From Ascarosepion bandense (Eukaryota > Mollusca > Cephalopoda > Sepiida > Sepiidae), in the NCBI GenBank assembly GCA_037127315.1, contig JBBBDQ010000399.1, positions 494,501-558,500 on the forward strand: a DNA stretch of 64,000 bases, given 5' to 3'. Both the position numbers and the translations under genes were made by a program. Positions 29,740 to 40,310 of the stretch are shown piece by piece (the stretch's first letter is position 1; every line of letters begins with the position of its first letter). The notes below the pieces were generated by a model, which saw nothing but the letters and a program-made list of their open reading frames with translations, made no database searches and was not told where the DNA came from.

Positions 29740-31290
29740 CGTTGGAACAAACGTATTTTTGTTTTTAATATATAAGGACAAATTAATTTCTAAGTACATC
29801 TATAGAAGGATCAGACCCGTGGGCTCGCAACGCCCTAGAATGTATGGCCTTCCAAAAGTTCATAAAGACGGAGTCCCACTCAAACCTATTTTGTCTATGG
29901 TGGTACTCCGCACAACATGAGTTGGCTAAGTGGTTGGCTGAGATTCTCCAACCTGTGTCTCTTGCTCTGTCTGCGTACAATGTCATCGACTCCTTCAGAT
30001 TTTCTAGTTTCATTAGAAACTTAGATTTTTCATCTAGAGATAAATTTATGGTCTCCTTTGACATTGTCAGTTTATACACAAATGTTCCATTAAATGATAC
30101 TATTAGAATTTGTGTTGACATGTTATATAGAGGGAATTTAGGTGCCGTGGCAATTCCCGAGGAGTTTTTCCTGGAATGTATGCGATTGGCAACTGAGGGG
30201 GTCGAATTTAGCCTTGACGGGACAATGTTTGCGCAGACAGACGGCGTTGCGATGGGTAGTCCTTTGGGTCCTGTCCTTGCGAATATTTTTGTGGGATTTC
30301 ATGAGCGTCTGCTATTTGAGAGGGTAGCTGAACCTTTGATATATCAACGATATGTTGATGATACCTTCTCTTTGTTTGACAGCGACATTGATGCTGAACA
30401 TTTTTTAGTTCAGTTGAACTCTTTACATCCTTCCCTTCAGTTTACTATGGAGATTGAAAGGGATGTCCTTGTTCAGCGGCGGGACGGTGCTTTCGTGACT
30501 TCTGTTTTTCGCAAACCAGCCTTCACTGGTTTGTATACTAATTGGAAGTGGTTTGTCCCTAAGTCTAGTAAACTAGGTCTGATAGAAACCTAGGTTCACC
30601 GTGCCTTGAATATTTGTTCTCCTGAATGTTTAGAAAGCGAATTAATTCGCTTGCAGGAGATTTTCGAAGGCAACGGGTACCCGCTTAATGTGGTGAAACG
30701 AGTAATTGATCGCAAGATCAAACGTTATAAAGAACCTAAGGTTGAAGGACCTAGCCGCTGTCCCTTGTATCTGAAAATACCCTGGCTTGGTAGAAGATAT
30801 CAAACTATAACCGACAGAGTTTCGGCATATGTTTCGTCCTGTTATCCTGCGGTGCAGTTGCGTGTTGTTTTTCAGACTAGACCTGTGTTTCCTTCCTTCA
30901 GTACAGATAGGTTGTCCTATTTTCGAAAAAGTTCAATTGTTTATCAATTTAAATGCTGTTGTGATGCGGCATACATAGGACGTACCGATCTGAGGTCGGA
31001 GACGCGGGTTTCACAACACGTCCCCGCTAATATACGTTCCAGTGGCTCTCTCAGACCTATAAGAACAACACAATCTGTTCTGGATTCCGCTATTGGCCAA
31101 CATCTTTTGGACAATCAAGTGTGTGCCTCGGCATATGAGGACAGCTGGTTTACTGTCTTGCACAGCGCTTGGTCTACCCACCATCTTCGTATTTTGGAAG
31201 TAATTTGCTTGAAAATTCATCAACCGAGCCTGTGCAGACAGAAATATTGGTTTTTACGCTCCTTACAATTGTTGGTGAGTCTGTGAGTGT
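29740..31290 (+). mobile_element. Penelope-like retroelement, nearly complete RT and GIY-YIG region
   Basis: Reads from KDKLISKYIYRRIRP (about 29780) with one frameshift near 29915 and one in-frame TAG (30591-30593). RT motifs: MVSFDIVSLYTNVPLNDTI, DGVAMGSPLGPVLANIFVGF, RYVDDTFSLF (YVDD active site) and RRDGAFVTSVFRKPAFTGLY. After the stop: CPLYLKIPWLG, then the GIY-YIG-type nuclease SIVYQFKCCCDAAYIGRTDL with R and QHVP residues. It ends LEVICLKIHQPSLCRQK and a stop at 31286. The gene order RT then GIY-YIG is that of Penelope-like elements. The 5' part of the RT is missing. Only two lesions imply a fairly recent loss of function. Confidence 0.9.
29844..31286 (+). pseudogene. Penelope-like RT/GIY-YIG polyprotein, interrupted by one TAG
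   Basis: Two same-frame open segments, 29844-30593 (RT fingers, palm with YVDD, thumb) and 30594-31286 (linker plus GIY-YIG endonuclease), are separated only by the stop at 30591-30593. Residues expected in the family are present on both sides, so a single TTG-to-TAG change or an error at this codon would explain the break. Product: an RT that primes from DNA nicked by the linked nuclease, acting in the nucleus. Not expected to give a full protein as it stands. Confidence 0.85.
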
Positions 31291-31496
31291 AACATTTTTT
31301 CACTTTTAAACATTCTTGTGGAATTACATGTTTACACCCCCCCTTACATTTTATGTGTTTTTTTCAATAAATTTATTTTTAAACGAGTTCCATCATCTCC
31401 CAGCATTGTAATTAATTTATTTTGCCTTGTCCTTTTCCTTATTTTTCTTAAAATTAAAGCCAACGAGAATTCTTATTAAGAGTTGGCCGAAAGGTT

Positions 31497-31655
31497 CCTC
31501 GGGTTTAAATATATATATATATATAAGCCGATCAATTTTCATAGCATTGCTAAGAAACCTGGCGCAAAGCAATGTAGAACTCCACCGAACAATCAGCATA
31601 ATGAGCCACATAACAGCAAACCGTCTGCATACGAACAAGAAATGAGTTCAGTAGG
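31497..31655 (+). mobile_element. RTE-like LINE RT fragment
   Basis: FHSIAKKPGAKQCRTPPNNQ and HNEPHNSKP correspond to the IFIALPKKPGA..CELHRTISLMSH region of the RTE-like RT (compare 49002-49080). Truncated by SINE S6. Confidence 0.75.
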
Positions 31656-31658
31656 TAT

Positions 31659-31965
31659 CAGTCAGTTAAGTGCCATACGTGATACACGCTTGGGCGATCA
31701 TGTCTTGAAAGAGACATGACTGACTGGGCAGAAAATTATCCCGCAGTAGGTTGCCATTGCTTTCTGCGGTAGACTGGTTGCCAACCAAGTCTATAGAACC
31801 CAATCTGTCCTGTTAGTTAACCCATAACTGGGAGAAATTGACGGATTAATACCTTTCCCAAGGGTATTTGCGCGTAAGTGAATGCAAAGAATTCAGCTAG
31901 AATTCGAACTCGGCTCCCCGATTTCTCGTTCCAAGCCGATATCCACTGCACTACAACGCAGATCA
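31659..31965 (-). mobile_element. tRNA-derived SINE family 1, copy S6
   Basis: Minus strand: GTTGTAGTGCAGTGGATATC, B-box-like GAGTTCGAATTCTAGC, body and tail. It sits between two RTE-like fragments and probably inserted in the LINE. Confidence 0.9.
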
Positions 31966-32575
31966 GTAGTTATACAAAGATAAAAAGAGAATGTTTTACA
32001 GGGATGTGTTTTCTCACCAGATCTATTCAATCTATACAGCGAGGTAATTCTGAGGGAACTAGAAGTCCTGCCAGGATTCTTCATTGGCAGTCACAATATG
32101 AACAATATCAGATACACAGATGATTGAGTGCTGATAGCAGACACGGAAAAGGAAACTATAAAACCTCTTACAAAAAGTAGCTGAAGAAAGCGGAAAGAAA
32201 GGACACCATATAGAAACTACAAGAACACTGAATGCATGGTCACCAGTAAAAAGAGGAGACCCGAAATGCCAACTGCAGGTCGAGGATACTGAAATCAAGC
32301 AGTTACATAAAGTTAAATACCTGGGAAGTGTTCTAACAGAGGATGGAAAATGCGACCTTGAGTTGCAAAGGTACATTGCCATGGGCATCATTACATTCCA
32401 AAAGCTGAATAGAGTACTGAAAGACAGGACAATTTCGTTGCAAACAAAGAAGAGAATACTGGATGGTTATGTGATGTCTGTCCTTCAATATGGCAGCGAA
32501 TGCGGGACAAAAAATAAAAAAATAAAATAATATAAAATAAAATAAAGAAAGACATACACGAACAAAGATTAAATC
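31966..32575 (+). mobile_element. RTE-like LINE RT fragment with active-site region
   Basis: FTRSIQSIQ shifted into SEVILRELEVLPGF, then NIRYTDD (YxDD active site, followed by a stop), LIADTEKET, TECMVTSKKR, a KYLGSVLTEDGKC-like stretch in another frame, and a YGSECG stretch. Several frameshifts. Confidence 0.8.
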
Positions 32576-32619
32576 GGACAATACTTAGTATACTCGAGAA
32601 AAGTAGTCGAATTCATCAC

Positions 32620-33004
32620 AATTTGGAGCATTGTCGGTTAATAGAGATGTTGACAGCCTTAGGCGATTTGGGCGTAGACAGAATTAAAGAAATAATAAAT
32701 GAAATCTACAACAGTGATGAAATACCGGAAGACCCAATTAGATCGATTTTCATAATCATAAGAAGCCAGTCACAAACAAATGGGAACTCCACCGAACAAT
32801 CAGCTTAATGAGTCACGTAACAAAACTCGTCACCAGTAATCAGACAAACAGATCGCGCAGCAGAGTCAGGCCAGAGATAATCCACAAACTGAGGTTTCGT
32901 CAAGGAGACTGGAATAAGGAACAAAATATAATCTTAGAATGTCATCAGAAGCGGTAATACAAATGCAGAAGGACGCGTATTTGTTTCAAAGTTCCCTAAG
33001 AAGC
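32620..33004 (+). mobile_element. RTE-like LINE RT N-terminal fragment
   Basis: MLTALGDLGVDRIKEIINEI, YNSDEIPEDPIRSIFI, then in other frames a RTISLMSHVTKLV-like stretch and REAVIQMQKDAYLF. This is the part of RT that precedes 31966-32575, so the order of segments is scrambled or two insertions are adjacent. Confidence 0.75.
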
Positions 33005-33700
33005 TAGACGCAAAGGAATGTGAGCTTTAATGAACTATCAGTTTAATGACTCAAATAACAACACTCGTCATGAGAATCCAAGTGAATAGAACGAGGAGCA
33101 GAATCATGTTAGAAATAAAACATGATCAGTGCGATTTCATTAGGGGCACTGGAACGCAACATGCTTAGAATGTTACCAGAAAAGACAATGCAAAGAAAGA
33201 CGTTTTATAGACTTTGCAGGTAATTTATATGTAGCAAAAGGAAGAGTCCATTCTTCGTAGAAGGGCACCAAAACACACAGATGATACACTTCTGATAGTA
33301 GACACGCAAATGAATCTACAAGACCGCCTACAGAATGAATAAAGCGAAAAGAAAAAACTACATAAAAACTGCAATAAAATTGAATTCATGGTCATCAGTA
33401 GACGAGGAGCCCAAAATGCTAACTATTGGCTTGGGATGCTAAAATCAAGCAAGTATAAAAATTTAAATACCAGCGTATTATTCTAACAGAGGATGGAAAG
33501 TTTCACACCGAGATCCGAAGGCGAAGTGTCATGGCCACGGATGCATTCCAGGAGGTGAATAAAGTATTGAGAGATAGGAAAATTCAGCTGGAAACAAAGA
33601 AGAGAGAACTGAATTGCTATGTTATATTAGTTCAAGAGCTACTAGTGATAGGGAGATGTGGAAAGACATGATCGCCTAAGTCATGAAAGAAGAAAAACTA
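33005..33700 (+). mobile_element. RTE-like LINE RT fragment, second copy
   Basis: KKLDAKECEL, TISLMTQITTLVMRI, a DTDDTLLIVDTQMNLQD-like stretch (active site as TDDT), NKIEFMVISRRGAQN, and near the end DREMWKDMIA. Same region as the preceding fragments, more diverged. Confidence 0.7.
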
Positions 33701-33757
33701 CGACGGAACAAATGGTTAATATAATGCAAACAACGGGGAGGGCACATTTTCATCAGT

Positions 33758-33796
33758 CGACACACACACACAAACAAACACACACACACACACATG
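33758..33796. repeat. CA-rich microsatellite
   Basis: Imperfect CA run. Confidence 0.85.
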
Positions 33797-34120
33797 TGGA
33801 TATTTACCTAGTATCCTCACTGAGACATGATGCGAGACAAGGCCGCGTTTATGGTGGAAAACCCGTGCGCGTACGCATGGGCCAGGCCCAAATATTTTCA
33901 AGCCCCCGTAACCGTGGATAGCACTGGCCCAGGTAGCGACCACTGATCCCGCACTCTAGTGCAATTATGTTGGGGACAGCTGTTTCTTATGACCGGGCAC
34001 CTCTCAGTATTTCAGTATTTCATTTTTCTCAGCTGTGGAGAAAGACACATCCGAGCTGTACCCTGCCAGAAGACAGAGAACTAACTGAGGGAAGATAAAT
34101 CCCATACCCGCCATGTTGTA
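33797..34120. other. Unassigned GC-richer segment
   Basis: Contains GCGCGTACGCATGGGCCAGG and similar words but no supported ORF. Might be an old LTR or DNA-element remnant; no termini found. Confidence 0.35.
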
Positions 34121-34121
34121 G

Positions 34122-34186
<65 letters not shown>
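34122..34186. repeat. AT then TG microsatellite
   Basis: Short AT run and about 52 bp of TG. Confidence 0.95.
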
Positions 34187-34187
<1 letters not shown>

Positions 34188-34231
34188 GTTCATAATTGAA
34201 TCATTTAGGAATATAGGAATTCTATATATCT

Positions 34232-34293
34232 AAGTATATATAGAGTCGTCTATATATCTAAAGTAGGAGGAATTCCTCCTACTTTAGATATAT
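34232..34293. repeat. 28-bp hairpin at the Penelope-like element edge
   Basis: GAGTCGTCTATATATCTAAA and following GTAGGAGG are mirrored around AATT by CCTCCTACTTTAGATATATA and CGACTC. The right arm continues into the Penelope-like coding remnant. Confidence 0.85.
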
Positions 34294-35560
34294 ATACGAC
34301 TCCCTTCTAATCTATCCAGAAACTACTAACATAGCAGATTTTGTCGACAAACTAAATAACATTGCACCTACTATAAATTTTACCTTCGAAACTGAATCTA
34401 ATCATACTCTTCCTTTCCTAGATATCATATTACACAAAAATAACAACAAACTCGATTTTGATGTCTACAGAAAAGCTACCAACAAAAACGACCTAATAAA
34501 TTTCTACTCCAGTCACTCTTCCAAAATCAAATCTGGTATTATTATAGGTTTCTTCTTAAGAGCACTAACAATATGCAGCCCCCAATATTTAACAAAAGAA
34601 GAAAAATACATTGAAAGCACATTCAGAAACATGCATTACCCTTATCACTTTATTCACAATGCAAAAAGAAAGGCACATAATATATACAACCACAACAAAG
34701 AAACACTGTTAACAATAATAATCTAAACAATAACAAATACATCATACTACCAACCAACTCTATTGCATCTAATATCCAAAACAATCTATCTCATATAAAA
34801 AACACACACATAGTAACAACTACCTCGAAAACTATTATGGATATTATCAGATCTAAAAATAACCGAAATCAAAATGACGAACAAGCAGGTGTATACCGAA
34901 TAAAAATGCCGGGATTGTTCCTCCATCTACATCGGAGAAACAAGTAGAAATCTAAAAAAGCATATATATGAACACAAAAGAGACATCACTCATAATAATC
35001 TTACAGATGCGTTAGTGATTCACAGAAATAAATTCAACCACAATTTCGATTTTAAAAATGCCGCACTAATAAAAAGAGTAAACAATTTATTCAGAAGAAA
35101 AGTTCTCGAGAGCGCCGCTATCCAATACTACCAAAACATCTATTTACGCCCCGGATTTTTCCCAATCTCACCTTTACTTATGGAAATTATACTAAGACAG
35201 ACTAACATTCATAATAAAAATTTCAAAGAAAACGGTGGAATTCACTTCATTTTAACTTCTCGTGACTTTGCGCTACACGTGAAGAAATTCTAAAACAGAC
35301 TAACACACGAAATAAACAGTTTCAAAGAAAACGGTCAAATTCCCTTCATTTTAATATCTCGTGACTTTACACTACACATGAAGAAATTCTAAAGACTAAA
35401 ATATTCTGTTGATCTTTTGAAATGATTTGTGAGCACAACACTGTTTGTTTATAGATACGTAATTTAGAATAAAGCTCATTTTGTCTTTTTGCCTTGAAAA
35501 AGTCCATCACAGGACGAAACGCGTAGGCGATTTAAAATACAGTTTTCCTCTTGTCTTTAT
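34262..35560 (+). mobile_element. Penelope-like retroelement, 3' half, decayed
   Basis: NIADFVDKLNNIAPTINFTF, ESNHTLPFLDIILHKNNNKL, DFDVYRKATNKNDLINFYSS and RALTICSPQYL form the end of the RT. After a frameshift near 34720 comes a GIY-YIG nuclease (CSSIYIGETSRNLKKHIYEH, HRNKFNHNFDFKNA, RKVLESAAIQYYQNI). A duplicated 3' segment (35240-35285 and 35340-35390: TTTCAAAGAAAACGG, CTTCATTTTAA, CTCGTGACTTT) follows, then a hammerhead-like end at 35489-35530. Different in sequence from the element at 29.7 kb. Confidence 0.85.
35489..35530 (+). ncRNA. Degenerate hammerhead motif of a Penelope-like element
   Basis: Stem I: TTGCC (35489-35493) with GGCGA (35526-35530). Stem II: GTCC/GGAC with loop ATCACA. 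GAAAC is 35516-35520, with the mini-helix ACGCGT and a GTA cleavage triplet. Only the first core box is changed (TTGAAAA instead of CTGATGA). Hammerheads are known in the terminal repeats of Penelope-like elements. Confidence 0.65.
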
Positions 35561-35606
35561 TTTATTTAAACATTCTGTCCTTAATCTCAGATTATAACTG
35601 AGTATA

Positions 35607-35611
<5 letters not shown>

Positions 35612-35651
<40 letters not shown>
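35612..35651. repeat. AT microsatellite
   Basis: Perfect AT run. Confidence 0.95.
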
Positions 35652-35653
<2 letters not shown>

Positions 35654-35659
35654 GACTAT

Positions 35660-36150
35660 GTATGTATGTATGTATGTGTGTGTATGTGAATTAATAGATT
35701 TTATTTGTGATCCGTCATTTTTATATTATCTGTTTTTAATAAAAACTAAAACTATTACGATTAGTTTGTAGTTTCATTATGCTAACATCAGGTTCAAATA
35801 AAGAAAAACAAATCTCTATCTAGTAGGTGATAATATTAGATATACAATATATAACTCCATGAAAAACTGCTACTAAGGCCAGCAAACATACTAATGACCA
35901 CCTCATAGAAGATGCCGTGTTTGACGTTTCCTAAGGTTTGCTTACTCTAGCATAGGGCCAAAATATTAAAGAGCTCATTGATTTAAACTGGCACATGGTT
36001 ACGAGGATGTAATGAACAATCAAAATCGATCCCTTGACATTCACAGCAATGTTTCCGGTTCGGTTGTTAAACATCGGTGTACGACAGGCCCACAGTTGTG
36101 TGCGTTTCCACATACTTCGTTCAACAAATGCCGACGCTGACATTCTCAAA
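35660..36150. other. Mostly unassigned; low-copy repeat shared with 22.6 kb
   Basis: About 35890-36070 resembles 22590-22760 in reverse orientation (TTGCTTACTCTAGCAT, GTTCGGTTGT). No supported gene. Confidence 0.4.
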
Positions 36151-36151
36151 G

Positions 36152-36155
<4 letters not shown>

Positions 36156-36203
<48 letters not shown>
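36156..36203. repeat. GA microsatellite
   Basis: Perfect GA run of about 46 bp. Confidence 0.95.
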
Positions 36204-36206
<3 letters not shown>

Positions 36207-36408
36207 GGGGAGAGAAGTGAAAAAAGAAGGAGAAAGCGCTACAGAAAGAGAAGCATATGTCAATATATATTATGTTTTACGTGTCTAGCATTTACTGCAA
36301 GGAGATTTTCGTATAAAAGAACGTGAAAAACCTTTAAAAGCAAACCTTTCAACTGATCACCGCAGGTGTCGCGGAGGAGACATGAGCTATTCTGAAAGAT
36401 AGCACAAA

Positions 36409-36412
<4 letters not shown>

Positions 36413-36447
<35 letters not shown>
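36413..36447. repeat. AT microsatellite
   Basis: AT run. The flanking sequence 36270-36410 resembles 22320-22470 in reverse, including CATTTACTGCAA and AACTGATCACCGCAGG. Confidence 0.9.
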
Positions 36448-36449
<2 letters not shown>

Positions 36450-36452
<3 letters not shown>

Positions 36453-36985
36453 TGTGTATTCTTGTTTTCCTCAATTCCGCTTGTCAAATGCTGACGCATC
36501 AGAGCTTCAAATGGTAATTCTCCACGTGAAACTCTTCAAAAGATATAAAAGACAAACCTTTCTTCTTAGACACAGCTTAAAAGTTGGAGCACGCATTTCT
36601 CTAATGCTTTCAAGTTGGTAACAATGCATTCTCGTCCTCAATGCAAATCGCTTGATTTCGGATTTGTGCTTAAGGTGGCCCATCGATTGATTGATTACAG
36701 GAAGCGTATTAATCGATTTCACGATATTTATGACAAGTTGTGTGATTAGATTTTTCTATTCTATTTACGCCTACAATGCATACTCAACAGGTATTCCCAC
36801 TGGAATTTGCAGTGCAAAAGAAAAACATTTCTCCAAGTTTTGAATTCTGAGATTAGTTTTAAGATTGCCACTATACAATTCTTTATTCAGAATTTTCATT
36901 AGCTCCTAACCTTATGTAAAAATAACTTAGCTAACTAAAGCAACGCACTGATTAAAAATAATCAGTACTCCATACCATTGTAGTG
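36450..36985. other. No recognised feature
   Basis: AT-rich sequence; short ORFs only. Confidence 0.5.
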
Positions 36986-37001
36986 GAGAGCGAACACCAT
37001 T

Positions 37002-37803
37002 TCAATAAAATTCATTCTCATAAATGACATGAAGCAAACCATACAGATATTATGTATAGCCCGGCGTTGCTCGGGTTTTTAGTGGTTATGCTGAAATGGT
37101 ATGGTCAAGTGCTTATTCAAAAATCTCCTCTACGACGTTGCCGTGACGTGTAAGTTAAAAAAATGCGAAGTATCTTCACCCCAGACGAGACTCTACCCTT
37201 CGGCGGAGCCTCGTGTGGGTTTTCTCCGCCAAGAGGCAGAGAGTTGATTCTCTTGATCAGCTCTCTGCCTCTTGGCGGAGAAAACCTCGATGAACCAGTA
37301 TGATCACTCTGTATTTACCACCTCTCTACTAGGGCGCTCTGTCTCTTGGCGGAGAAAAACCTCGATGAACCAGTATGATCACTCTGTATTTACCACCTCT
37401 CTACTAGGGCGCTCTGTCTCTTGGCGGAGAAAAACCTCGATGAACCAGTATGATCACTCTGTATTTACCACCTCTCTACTAGGGCGCCCTGCCTCTTGGC
37501 GGAGAAAATCCTCGATGAACCAGTATGATCACTCTGTATTTACCACCTCTCTACTAGGGCGCTCTGCCTCTTGGCGGAGAAAAACCCAAACGAGGTTCCG
37601 CCGAAGGGTAGAGTCTCGTCTTTGGTGAAGATACTTACTTCGCGTTTTTTTTTAACTTACACGTCACGGCAACGTCATACTGGAGATTTTTGAATAAGCA
37701 TTTGAATAACCTTACCATTTCAACATAACCACTAAAAACGCGAGAAACGCCGGGCTATACATATGTATCTGTATGGTTTGCTTCCTGTCACTTTTTTATT
37801 GAA
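37002..37803. mobile_element. Foldback element with 75-bp minisatellite core
   Basis: Left arm about 37002-37270, right arm about 37560-37803, reverse complementary over most of their length. Shared words from outside in: GAAGCAAACCATACAGATA, TATAGCCCGGCGTT, AGTGGTTATG, CTTATTCAAAAATCTCC, TGACGTGTAAGTTAAAAAAA, GAGACTCTACCCTTCGGCGG and CTCCGCCAAGAGGCAGAGAG. The CCCGGCGTTGCTCGGG terminus resembles the Helitron-like 3' end at 11495-11515 in reverse. The core holds four 75-bp repeats. No transposase. Confidence 0.8.
37285..37584 (+). repeat. 75-bp minisatellite, four units
   Basis: CCTCGATGAACCAGTATGAT starts at 37285, 37360, 37435 and 37510. Units differ at only a few bases. The period is a multiple of three, so one frame stays open and gives a 118-aa repeat protein (37272-37628; unit about SMNQYDHSVFTTSLLGR). 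No other evidence for translation. Confidence 0.9.
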
Positions 37804-37875
37804 GTGCTTGTTCAAAAATATCCAGTATGACGTTGTCGTGACGTGTAAGTTAAAAAAAAATGCGAAGTAAGTATT
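37790..37875 (+). repeat. Third copy of the foldback arm
   Basis: GAAGTGCTTGTTCAAAAATA, GACGTTGTCGTGACGTGTAA and AAATGCGAAGTAAGTA repeat the 37110-37175 arm in direct orientation. Confidence 0.75.
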
Positions 37876-39420
37876 GGTTTTTCTTATATTTGTAAAATGA
37901 GATTCATGCTTGGTTAATTTTGTTAATAAACGGAACTGAAGTATGTACAATTAAAAGTACGCGGTCCGGCGTTACGAGAGCCTGTAACGCGATGCGATGA
38001 CGTTGTAACGCAGAAGTGAACGCATTGTCCCTGCAAGGTCGAAATGGCTGGGTTTTTTTTTTTTTGTAAAAAACGTGAAATCGTTATGGCATATAAAGTA
38101 GAAGTTACAAATGATACGATTTTTGTTGGAATACAACTAAGCTTTTCAAAGAAAATAAAATTGATAGCAAAACGCAACATTTATCCATTTATTTTTTTGT
38201 GTGTCAATTAAAATTTTTGTTTGTACATCAATGCATCAGATCTTGATATACCAGTGACTGGATTTGGATTGAGTTTAAGTGAATCGTCTTGGAGAAATGC
38301 ATGAAAGTGCACAAAAGATCTCCCGAAATTATGTTCTTGATTTTTGACGAACTCTGTAAAATGATTTGAAACATTTTTGTGTACATCAAAGATTTGGATC
38401 TTGATCTACAAGTTACTTGATTTTCGTTGAATTCGCATTTCATATTTGTTTTTGTGTTTGATTGAGTGCGTGATTGTCTGCTGTTCAGGAATTAACAATA
38501 AAACTGTTATAATTTGGATTCTGATAATATTTTCGTTATTTTTATAGCTACTTGATAATTTTTGTATTGATTACTAGAACGAATATCCTAATTGCCTTGT
38601 TCTGTATTCTACTCATCCTCACTTCTTGTAAATACTTCACTTTCATGTCAATACACCTACTTTTATACTATTACGTTGTTTTGCATTATTTCACATAATT
38701 CTGTTACCCGACGTAACAGAAACAGTCTCTTCCTGTTGTTTAGGTTGTTTCTACTTTTTCTCGAACATTGTCGTCCAGTCCATGGTATTCCATTCTTTTT
38801 TGAAACAGCATTTCCGTTGCGTCAATTCTTTTCTTCGTCTGTGACAAGATTGTCCAACATTCACTGGCATATTGGAGCGGGAATAAAGCATAGCTGTTCA
38901 GTACTTATTTCTTTGTTTCTAATTAAATATTTTCGTCGATAAACATTTTTTACAAGTGTCTGCGTTTTCCTTCAAGCTTATATGCAAAGTTTCCTCTTCT
39001 TCTATGAGCCCCATCCCTTCATAACGTAAGCGATCATGGCTCTCCAAAGATTTGGATCTTGATCTACAAGTTACCCGATTTTCGTTGAATTCGCATAAGA
39101 CGCCTCGGAGGAGAAGAGTTCGTAACTTCTAAGGTTTTTGGTGATTTCTTCCGTACCTTTTAAATCGAGGCAAACTTTTGTTTTGTACATCAAAGGTTCA
39201 TATCATGAACAACAAGTGACCCAGTTGTGGTTGAAATCGGATGAAGGGTTTCAGAGGAGAGGGATTCGTTAGATTGGAGACACACAGACAGACAGAGAGA
39301 CAGACAGACATATCCATATATATATATTTTTGTTTTCGAGTGAGTTTATTTCATATTTGTTTTTGTGTTTGATTGAGTGCGTGATTGTGAGTATGGTTGA
39401 ATGAATGACTGATTTTTACA
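37876..39420. repeat. Composite Helitron-like internal sequence
   Basis: Contains two related blocks (38227-38440 and 39045-39275: GATTTGGATCTTGATCTACAAG, TTTTCGTTGAATTCGC, CAAAAGATC or GGAGAAGAG words) typical of cargo of non-autonomous elements, and a repeated CATATTTGTTTTTGTGTTTG (38442, 39352). Termini are not defined. The small ORFs are not supported. Confidence 0.45.
38481..39045. repeat. Shuffled duplication, copy A
   Basis: Three blocks also occur at 41588-42630: block 1 (38481-38580, GGAATTAACAATAAAACTGT), block 3 (38591-38942, GTTACCCGACGTAACAG) and block 2 (38955-39045, TTCCTTCAAGCTTATATGC). Blocks 2 and 3 are in opposite order in copy B. Block 3 contains minus-strand RTE-like C-terminal sequence (ECWTI-type). 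Confidence 0.8.
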
Positions 39421-39810
39421 CGCCTCACTAGAATTTCACCATTGTAACTGATGTGTCTGTCACGATTAAGGATTGTGGGAGGTTTTATTATTAAGAACAT
39501 TTTTGTCTAGCTTTTGTAAATAGTAGTATCCATTTTATAAACATTTATCGGTGTTTTCAATTTTAAATTTGTTATTCCCCACTCCCCACAAATTGTACAC
39601 ATGGGATTCATTAGATTTTCATGGAGTCTTTGAGACATTATGGTGTTTGTAGTAAGAATCGTAAGTAAGAATGTGATATTTTGGCGCAAGGGATGTTTTA
39701 TAATCTGCTTGAGTCAGACTGGCTAAGTTAATTTAAGACAGATGAAGACCAGCCTTCTGAAATCACTATTTTTGTCATTGTGTCACTTTTTTATATATAC
39801 AAAAATAAAT
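39421..39810. other. No recognised feature
   Basis: AT-rich. The start of a repeat related to 15.3-16.1 kb and 37.2 kb begins at about 39820. Confidence 0.45.
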
Positions 39811-39819
39811 ATTAAATGA

Positions 39820-40310
39820 TCATACTGACTAGCAGCCTGTCTTCCCCGCTCCTACGGGTAGAAGGAACCCAGACGGAGCTCCACAGAAGGGTAGAGTTTT
39901 GTCTTGCGAAAATCGACAGTAGCCCTGACCCGACTTTGTGCAGGGTCAACGGAATATTTTGGCTCGAAATCCCCACTCTAATTGACCTTCTGTCGCATCC
40001 ACCGTGGGAATCCGTCCTAGAAGGGCGGTGGTAAATACAGAGTGATCATACTGGTTCAACTCTCTCTTGATCAATTCTATGCTTTTTGGCGGAGAGAAAC
40101 CCAGACGATGCTCCGCCGAAAATGTAGTGTATCATCGGGGGTGAATAGACAAGAGTCCGACCCGGCCTTAAGCAGAGTCAACGGGATATTTTTGGCTGTG
40201 ATTAAGTGCTCGGAATCTCTACTTTAATTGATCTTTTGTTGCATCAACCTTGGGCATTCGCCCTAGTGGGGAGGTGCTAAATACTGAGTGATTTTACTGA
40301 CAAGCAGTTC
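39820..40310 (+). repeat. About 220-bp degenerate tandem repeat related to the foldback and LTR sequences
   Basis: Two units begin near GAACCCAGACGGAGCTCC (39866) and GAAACCCAGACGATGCTCC (40087). Each continues with CCGA or GAAGGGTAGAG, a CCCTGACCCG/CCGACCCGGCC block, GTCAACGG(A/G)ATATTTT, and a TAAATACAGAGTGAT block also present in the 75-bp minisatellite. Confidence 0.7.

Noticed and set aside
37272..37628. 118-aa repeat protein as a real gene
   Set aside because: Open only because the minisatellite period is a multiple of three; flanked by transposon arms, no promoter or domain evidence.
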